Source: an uncultured Pirellulaceae bacterium
GTDB taxonomy: Bacteria; Planctomycetota; Planctomycetia; Pirellulales; Pirellulaceae
DNA: 64,000 nucleotides
Direction: 5' to 3'
NCBI GenBank assembly: GCA_938010615.1
Contig: CALLUY010000009.1
Location: 1-64,000 of the forward strand
Of this stretch, positions 58,594-64,000 are shown one piece after another. The notes under the pieces were generated by a model. The model worked only from the letters and a program-made list of their open reading frames with translations. It searched no databases and was not told where the DNA came from. A program made the position numbers and the translations under genes. The first letter of the stretch is position 1. The number at the start of each line of letters is the position of its first letter.

Positions 58594-60161
58594 AAAAGCG
58601 ACTGGCGATCGTTGGCGGTGGCAGCAGCGGATTGATCACGCTAAAAATGGCGCTTGATTTTCTTGCAGATTGGGAAATCGTCTGTTTTGAAAAATCGGAT
58701 TCAATTGTTGGGTGTTGGGGAAATCCGTATCCGGGATTCGTGTCAACGTCCACACGATACGCAACGCAGTTCGCTTGCTATCCAATCTGCGACGCGTCTG
58801 TCAATGAAGACGGTGGAACAAGCAGAGAGGAATTTTTTCGCGAAGACGAATACGGAGCCTATCTGACTTCTTTTGCCGAACACTTTGGATTGCGACAACA
58901 TATTCAGCTCAGCACTCAGGTTGAAAACATTCGCAAGGAATCCGATCAATGGAAGATGGATGTTGGTGGCAAAACCACCAGTTTCGATGCCGTTGTGATC
59001 TGTTCGGGTTTGGCAGCGACGCCTAAACCGGTTGACTGCAAATTGCCGCAGCTGTCTGCAACGGAATTGAATCATCCAGACGGGCTGGGTCACATTTCCG
59101 GCAAGAATATTGTGGTTATCGGCGGTGGTGAGTCAGCGGTCGACTATGCAAATCGACTGGCGAAACCGATGTTAAACAACCAAGTCTTGCTATCCTTGCG
59201 CTCGGGAGTTCGAGTCAGTCCACGCTACCATCCGGTCCGCGGTGTACCGTCCGACTTTCTGCGAAATCGTTTGATGCTGTCCGTCGATCCAGATATCAGA
59301 AACTGGCTCGGACAAATTTTCGTGAAGCTGCGAATCAAGCACGAACGACGGTTCCGCAAGCTGTTTCCACACAGACAGGACGTGAAAAACTCTGAAGCGG
59401 ATCATGAAATCAAACGGCGCAAAGCTTGGACGATGCGATTGACGGCCGCCGCCAAGGATGACTTGTTCAATATGTTTCACAACAAAAGCGACGACTTCCT
59501 CGAAGCGGTCGGTGCGGAACGAATCAGAATTGTCGGAACCGCGACGAATGCTTCGTGGAACGAATTCAACGGATTTGACTCGGCAAGTGATCGAGTCTCG
59601 TTTGAGCCAGAGCTTTTGGTTCCAGCAATCGGATACCGGTCGACTCTGGGAAAACTGACTGACGAACAGATCTCACTGAGAGACTTTTATCTCGGCTGCA
59701 TCCATTGCAGCGATGTCGGTATGTTTCTGGTGGGTTTTGCCAGACCAATCATCGGAAACATTCCGACGATCAGCGAAATGCAAGCTCACTACGTTTGCGG
59801 ACAGATCGCTGGGAAGTACGAACGGCCCAATGACATTGAACGGCTTCATGCAAACGATCAAAGAAAACGTAACGCCCGATTCGCAAAGCTCGATGGAGCT
59901 TCGGTTTATCCGGTCGAGATGTTTCCCTATTGCGATCGATTGGCGAAGTTGATGAAGTTAAAGACGGGTCCCGGTTTGCTGGAGTCTCCACTGGGTTGGT
60001 GGAAGTCGAAACTATCTCCAGCTTCGACGCTGCAGTACTTTAAAAAAAGCGGCGCCGAGTCCGATGCGAGACGCTATATGCCGGCTTCATTGGTGGCTTT
60101 CATTGTTTTCATGAAGCCAATTGACTGGGCGTGGAAGGCTTGGAAGACGATACGGAATTAG
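58590..60161 (+). CDS. FAD/NADPH-dependent monooxygenase-like flavoprotein (FMO type)
   Basis: 523 residues. First Rossmann motif LAIVGGGSSGLITLKMAL at the N-terminus for FAD; VGCWGNPYPGFVSTSTR matches the FMO substrate loop; second dinucleotide site NIVVIGGGESAVDYANRLA for NADPH. Near the end a hydrophobic, basic C-terminus could associate with membranes. Oxidises a nucleophilic substrate or a ketone (Baeyer-Villiger-like) in related enzymes. ATGA overlap with the KASIII gene ties the two. Product unknown. Confidence 0.85.
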   Translation: MKKRLAIVGGGSSGLITLKMALDFLADWEIVCFEKSDSIVGCWGNPYPGFVSTSTRYATQFACYPICDASVNEDGGTSREEFFREDEYGAYLTSFAEHFGLRQHIQLSTQVENIRKESDQWKMDVGGKTTSFDAVVICSGLAATPKPVDCKLPQLSATELNHPDGLGHISGKNIVVIGGGESAVDYANRLAKPMLNNQVLLSLRSGVRVSPRYHPVRGVPSDFLRNRLMLSVDPDIRNWLGQIFVKLRIKHERRFRKLFPHRQDVKNSEADHEIKRRKAWTMRLTAAAKDDLFNMFHNKSDDFLEAVGAERIRIVGTATNASWNEFNGFDSASDRVSFEPELLVPAIGYRSTLGKLTDEQISLRDFYLGCIHCSDVGMFLVGFARPIIGNIPTISEMQAHYVCGQIAGKYERPNDIERLHANDQRKRNARFAKLDGASVYPVEMFPYCDRLAKLMKLKTGPGLLESPLGWWKSKLSPASTLQYFKKSGAESDARRYMPASLVAFIVFMKPIDWAWKAWKTIRN

Positions 60162-60173
60162 ATTGGAGGGCAA

Positions 60174-60256
60174 TTCAAAACTCGGATCGCCGAAAGTAGA
60201 TCGACTCTCCGAGACGTGTTTTGCCGTTCCAAACGACTCGGAGAGTCGAGCTACTT
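60174..60256 (+). repeat. 22-bp hairpin repeat, copy B
   Basis: Same layout as copy A: flank TTCAAAACTCGGATCGC, arms around CTCTCCGAG, loop GTTTTGCCGTTCCAA. Lies between convergent FMO-like and adenylate-kinase-like genes. Confidence 0.85.
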
Positions 60257-60265
60257 AAGCGCAGC

Positions 60266-61471
60266 CTAACCGCGGCGGATTGAAGATCCTTCGAACCGAA
60301 TGTGAATTCGATACACGGATCGCTCCTTCAGATTGAGCTTCCCTGTTTGCAAGTCAACTGAATCAGGCGTCTTGCGAATCGTCTTATCGACGCAAGCATT
60401 GAAACCTCGCTCGGAGAAAATGTCGATCAACATCGCCAAAGCCAACGGATTCTCAAACATGCTGTCCTCCGTATTCACGATCGCCCGACCGGACAACGCA
60501 TGACGCGTGATGATCGGCATAAACTTGTCCTGAACACGTTCCACCACATCCACGAACAGCTCATTGTGCTCAAGCTCATAGCTATCGAGCCGCCGAACGA
60601 GCTCCTGACGAGCATGAACGGTGATCTCTTCTGCCAACGGAATCGGACCGAGCCGATCAAACGTTTTCGGATCAAGCTCCAAAGAACTCTGATACTGAAG
60701 CTCGCGAAGAATATTTGCTTCCACATCTTCAATCGCACCCGAAGCGCTGATGAAGTGATAGTGGTAAATTTCCTGCAACGACTGCAACGCATCCCAAGTC
60801 TTTTCCTTAAACACTTGGTATCGGCGACGAGCTTTTTCGGGATCCAAATCCGTCGATCGAAGCTCCTTTAATTTACCGACGCCCGTTTCCTTAACCTTTT
60901 GATTGTGGATTTCTATTTCTTTACCGCGTTGAAGCTGACGATTGACGCTCGTCTTCTCTCCAACAAACAAAACCATTGCGTGAATCGTAGGACGGCGGAA
61001 ATTGGTCGCCAACGGAGTATCCGCATACTCGCCATGCAACAGAACCACTTTATCAACCAGCATCTTCAAGCACTCGACCTGCACTTCTGTCCGCGGGAAG
61101 CCATCAAGAACTGCACCGTCACGATATTGCGGCTTAAGCAATTCCCTCAAGACGATCCCGATGACTTCTTTGTCACCAACCATGCGGCCATCGTCTTTGA
61201 TTTTCTTCGCTTCCGGCGTATTCAAAAGACTGCTGACGACGATGGGCGGGCACGTCAAACCTCGCGCCTGCAAAATGAATCGAGTGTGCGTGCCCTTACC
61301 AGCTCCGGGAGCTCCCCCGAGCAGAATCAGTTCTTTCGGAAAGGTAAGTTTCTCGTGCCCGAACTCTTCGTTCAGCTTCCGCCAAACGGTTTTAAAGATA
61401 ACTTCTGGATCCTTGATTTCCAAATCGGAAGGAACCGCACCAGAATCAGATTTATTGTCAGGAACCGACAT
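60266..61471 (-). CDS. Adenylate kinase-like P-loop protein with extra C-terminal domain
   Basis: 401 residues. The N-terminal part has the nucleoside monophosphate kinase P-loop LLGGAPGAGKGTHTRF, the substrate-binding DGFPRTEVQVE, and an Arg-rich lid-like segment KARRRYQVFKEKTWDAL. True adenylate kinases have about 215 residues; the rest is a separate domain (FMPIITRHALSGRAIVNTED, FSERGFNACVDKTI). Role may be nucleotide binding in regulation or metabolism. ATG at 61471 avoids overlap with the lptE-like gene; no clear ribosome site. Confidence 0.8.
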   Translation of the reverse strand: MSVPDNKSDSGAVPSDLEIKDPEVIFKTVWRKLNEEFGHEKLTFPKELILLGGAPGAGKGTHTRFILQARGLTCPPIVVSSLLNTPEAKKIKDDGRMVGDKEVIGIVLRELLKPQYRDGAVLDGFPRTEVQVECLKMLVDKVVLLHGEYADTPLATNFRRPTIHAMVLFVGEKTSVNRQLQRGKEIEIHNQKVKETGVGKLKELRSTDLDPEKARRRYQVFKEKTWDALQSLQEIYHYHFISASGAIEDVEANILRELQYQSSLELDPKTFDRLGPIPLAEEITVHARQELVRRLDSYELEHNELFVDVVERVQDKFMPIITRHALSGRAIVNTEDSMFENPLALAMLIDIFSERGFNACVDKTIRKTPDSVDLQTGKLNLKERSVYRIHIRFEGSSIRRG

Positions 61472-61514
61472 AGCCAAAAACGCCAACAGAGGACCAGTAA
61501 CTTCGGCTGACAAT

Positions 61515-62057
61515 TTACCAAGGCATTTCCATTTGCCCAACGACTTCTCTGGCAATTCGGTCAATTATTTCTTGCTGCGTTGTCGCCAGAGATTGGCCAC
61601 CTTCAGGAATGAGCTCCGCATCGAAATCTAGTCGCACCGTCTGACGTTGCATCAGAGGCGTTCCCGCACGGTCGAGCCATGAAATTTCAACGCGGTTTGC
61701 AACATCCAAGGATCGAGCTTCGTCCGTGATCGTCTCGCCGGTGACCGTTTTTGACTCGCGAAGCAAACGGCCCGTGATAAAGCTGTCGGCAAGCGCTGGT
61801 TCGGTGATCGTCAGAGGTGTCGACGAGATAATTTGTTTCGTGATTGCTTCGGTCAGTCGTTGACCAAGAAACTTTCGATGCGACTGAGACTCAATCATCG
61901 CAACGTGTACTGATCGAATATCACTTCGATAAAGGTACTGATTCCCCAAGTGATATCCACGACAACCAACGGAACTGATCACGATCCCGACCACGGCAGC
62001 GACAACCAGCGTTGCGCTACACATTCGAAATTCAGATTGAGTTCGTTGATGGCTCAT
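61515..62057 (-). CDS. lptE: LptE-like LPS-assembly lipoprotein
   Basis: 180 residues. Lipobox ISSVGC after a hydrophobic segment, then GYHLGNQYLYRSDIRSVHVAM, a SQSHRKFLGQRLTEAITKQI helix and a beta-rich DSFITGRLLRESKTV. These are the features of LptE, which plugs LptD in the outer membrane. No lptD is in the window. ATG at 62057, 6 bp from the BamD-like stop. Sequence similarity in this family is weak, so the name follows architecture. Confidence 0.82.
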   Translation of the reverse strand: MSHQRTQSEFRMCSATLVVAAVVGIVISSVGCRGYHLGNQYLYRSDIRSVHVAMIESQSHRKFLGQRLTEAITKQIISSTPLTITEPALADSFITGRLLRESKTVTGETITDEARSLDVANRVEISWLDRAGTPLMQRQTVRLDFDAELIPEGGQSLATTQQEIIDRIAREVVGQMEMPW

Positions 62058-62063
62058 GATTCT

Positions 62064-63332
62064 TTACCGAAAAATCGACTCGTTGTCGCCAGCGGCGATG
62101 ACTGGCTTGTCAGCCTCCGGATCCGGGAACATGTTGACCAACCACTCAGCGTGCTGACTTGGAACGGCAGGCAGGCTGGCGACCCGTTCAATTTTTTCAT
62201 CAATCGAAGAAGAGTAAATCGTATCGGGGTACTTTTCTGCGACGGACGCATAGCAAAGTTGAGCTGCTCGATTTTCACCACGTCGTTCGTGATAACGTCC
62301 TAACTCGAAACCGCGTTGAGCCAACTGATTGTTGACCAATGCCGCTTGCTGTTCGAGCACCTTAACGTTCTCCTGTGATTCCTTGGGGAACTGGCGAACG
62401 ATGGTTCTAATTAGCTGTTCAGATTTTTCCAACGGCGTCGCATCGTAGCTTGGACCGTTGTAAGACTTAAGCCTTGCTTCAAGTTCCAACATGTGTGAAT
62501 TAAACAAGTACTTGCTACCCGGGTAGTTGCGTCGCAGATCTTCGTAAGTATCCGCGGCCTCGTAGTAGCGACCAGACTTCAGGAATGCATTGGCCAGTTC
62601 AAAGGTGGCATCATCCGAAAGCTTGCCCGTCGGATCATCCAATCGAATATTGTGGAGGACTCGCCTCGCCTCGCCCGCAACATTGAACCGAGGTCGTTTC
62701 GGATCGTTGAGGGCAAGCATCGGTCCGTTTTCGGAAAGTTCAAGCCAATATTTTGAGATCACATAGCGACGTTCTTCGGCACGATCCAAGAAGGACGAAC
62801 CGGAATATTGGGCGATCAGTTTCTCGAACGCGCGATTGGCTTGCACGTAGCGGTCTGCAAAGAAGTACGATTCGCCTTCGAAGAAAGTTGCCTGTTCTTC
62901 CATCGCCGAATCAGGCCATTTGGCTGCTGCGACTCGATACTGGTTCGCCGCTTCAACAAACATAGTCTGCCAGGAACCACTTTTGCCGCCGCCTTGTTTC
63001 GCAGCGTTAGCTCGTTCGTAAAGCTGAGTCGCATTCGAGAAAGCGGCGTTTGCTGCTTCCTTGTCGACGCCCGTTCCAGATCGAATTTTTAGAGTCGTCG
63101 CAATCTGGCTGGGAGAAAGATCATCCAACAGCAAGCGGTTCCCGCTTCGCCGCCCTAGCGGATCAAGGGCTTCGTCAGCTAACAGGTCATCGTAGCCGTT
63201 CTTTTTGTTTTTCTTTGTCAGCCGATCAAGCAGGCTGCCGTTTTGGTGTCGGAAGCCGCTGCAGCCTGTCGTTGCTGACGTAAGAAACGCCAGCATCAGC
63301 AGGATAATCAACGATTGAATTGTGGGTCGCAT
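62064..63332 (-). CDS. BamD-like outer membrane assembly lipoprotein with TPR repeats
   Basis: 422 residues. Lipobox TSATTGC after a hydrophobic N-terminus. Tetratricopeptide-like repeats: WPDSAMEEQATFFEGESYFF, ADRYVQANRAFEKLIAQY, SGRYYEAADTYEDLRRNY, and GENRAAQLCYASVAEKYPDT. BamD/YfiO (about 245 residues) is shorter, so this could be a BamD paralogue or a YbgF/CpoB-like protein. ATG at 63332. Sits 6 bp before the lptE-like gene, consistent with an envelope-assembly operon. Confidence 0.82.
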   Translation of the reverse strand: MRPTIQSLIILLMLAFLTSATTGCSGFRHQNGSLLDRLTKKNKKNGYDDLLADEALDPLGRRSGNRLLLDDLSPSQIATTLKIRSGTGVDKEAANAAFSNATQLYERANAAKQGGGKSGSWQTMFVEAANQYRVAAAKWPDSAMEEQATFFEGESYFFADRYVQANRAFEKLIAQYSGSSFLDRAEERRYVISKYWLELSENGPMLALNDPKRPRFNVAGEARRVLHNIRLDDPTGKLSDDATFELANAFLKSGRYYEAADTYEDLRRNYPGSKYLFNSHMLELEARLKSYNGPSYDATPLEKSEQLIRTIVRQFPKESQENVKVLEQQAALVNNQLAQRGFELGRYHERRGENRAAQLCYASVAEKYPDTIYSSSIDEKIERVASLPAVPSQHAEWLVNMFPDPEADKPVIAAGDNESIFR

Positions 63333-63384
63333 ACGAGACTTCCTTGTCCGGTATCTGCTTGGTTGTAATGTGTTCGCGGGAAGA

Positions 63385-64000
63385 CTACAAGTTTTCGATG
63401 TACTTTTGCAGTCGAATCTGATGCCCTACGAGATGATTTAAATATTGGTTCATTAATTGTCTGGCTTCACGATATCCTTTTTGCTCAGCCAGTGGCGTTT
63501 CGTCTTTTGAACTGCTGTCACTTTTCGATTCAATGCTCTCGTTTTCCAACGTCACGTCAAATCGATCCAGCAACAACTGCAAGCAATCGCTGCCAAGAAT
63601 TTTGATTGCGGACTTGCCACGGCAACAATCGTTGCACAACAATCCACCATCGTTCAATCCAAAATGGACTCGATCGATTCGTGTCTTACTGATTCCGCAA
63701 GTCACGCATCGCGTCAGCATTGGGGCATGGCCTAACGCCTGCAGCAATCCGCACTCGAAAGTGAACACGGTTTCCGCAGGCTGACCTTGACCGTCAATCT
63801 GTTCGATTGCATCAAATGCCATATCGAAGACTTCCGGATGCGGATCGGCCTCATCGGTTAACGTGCGTAGCAGTTCAACAATGTAGTAGCCACAATAGAG
63901 CCTCTGCAGGTCTCGATTGGAGCTACGAAAACGACGATCGAGCTTTGCTTCGGTGAGCAAATCCATCGAATCGTTGGTTTTGTGGAGGAACACTATTCGA
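63385..64000 (-). CDS. recO: DNA repair protein RecO, 5'-truncated by the window edge
   Basis: The C-terminal 205 residues or so are present; the frame is still open at the window end, so the N-terminal OB fold lies beyond. RecO features: YYIVELLRTLTDEADPHPEV, TFECGLLQALGHAP, and a zinc-binding set CVTCG and CNDCC. It loads RecA in RecFOR repair. The apparent start at 63993 is only an internal Met. Last plus-side gene of the minus-strand group. Confidence 0.9.
   Translation of the reverse strand, partial: RIVFLHKTNDSMDLLTEAKLDRRFRSSNRDLQRLYCGYYIVELLRTLTDEADPHPEVFDMAFDAIEQIDGQGQPAETVFTFECGLLQALGHAPMLTRCVTCGISKTRIDRVHFGLNDGGLLCNDCCRGKSAIKILGSDCLQLLLDRFDVTLENESIESKSDSSSKDETPLAEQKGYREARQLMNQYLNHLVGHQIRLQKYIENL

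Overview
The window looks like a chromosomal segment of a marine member of the Planctomycetota, probably Pirellulales (Rhodopirellula- or Mariniblastus-like). This rests on the adjacent DUF1592-type cytochrome and DUF1552 Tat-secreted protein genes, a lone methanopterin-linked C1 gene (ftr), three sulfotransferases in one polysaccharide locus, many secreted low-complexity proteins without assignable function, and short hairpin-rich dispersed repeats between genes. The assignment is inference; there is no rRNA gene here.

Layout. 1-500: composite hairpin repeat. 580-5234: class III aminotransferase, a lipoprotein, a zinc-ribbon protein and a secreted nucleoside hydrolase. 5253-25974: one 18-gene minus-strand exopolysaccharide operon, mostly with overlapping or closely spaced genes. 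It encodes a PglF/WbpM-type dehydratase, Wzy-like polymerase, beta-propeller protein, glycosyltransferases, methyltransferase, MBOAT/SGNH O-acetylation pair, three sulfotransferases, Wzx-like flippase, sugar aminotransferase, two phosphoglycosyl transferases (one fused to an epimerase-like domain) and the CapE/CapF/CapG set for UDP-L-FucNAc. The inferred product is a FucNAc-containing, sulfated, O-acetylated glycan made by a Wzx/Wzy route. 26351-29952: DnaJ-domain membrane protein and a large VWA membrane protein.

29967-31516 is accessory: a gene remnant interrupted by a repeat and frameshifted, a terminator, and four tRNA-like genes (Phe-like GAA, Glu TTC, Leu-like TAA with a class I fold, Cys GCA) around a small basic ORF. 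31517-35141: DUF1592/DUF1552 pair. 36128-41479: HTH/receiver-like regulator, TolC-like protein, a Spy-like secreted protein and an ankyrin protein. 41757-45995: YtrA-type GntR regulator with ABC ATPase and permease, with a palindromic operator candidate upstream. 46257-54843: fasciclin protein, S41 protease, lysine-rich coiled-coil protein, formyl-H4MPT transferase and an RCK-domain channel whose filter does not match TVGYG.

55571-60161 is a compact four-gene cluster (fatty-acid desaturase, unknown protein, KASIII-like synthase, FMO-like flavoprotein) that looks like an uncharacterised lipid or metabolite pathway. 60266-64000 is a minus-strand envelope/repair group: partial recO, BamD-like lipoprotein, LptE-like lipoprotein and a long adenylate-kinase-like protein.

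Three families of short non-coding repeats are visible: composite elements bounded by TTTGAAGTT(G/A)CACAC; a 22-bp near-perfect hairpin family with a conserved GTTTTGCC loop; and one 155-bp MITE-like insertion nested in the first family with 11-bp direct repeats. The points I consider most worth checking are the odd tRNA island, the lipid cluster, the nested MITE-like element, the atypical channel and the sulfated-glycan operon.
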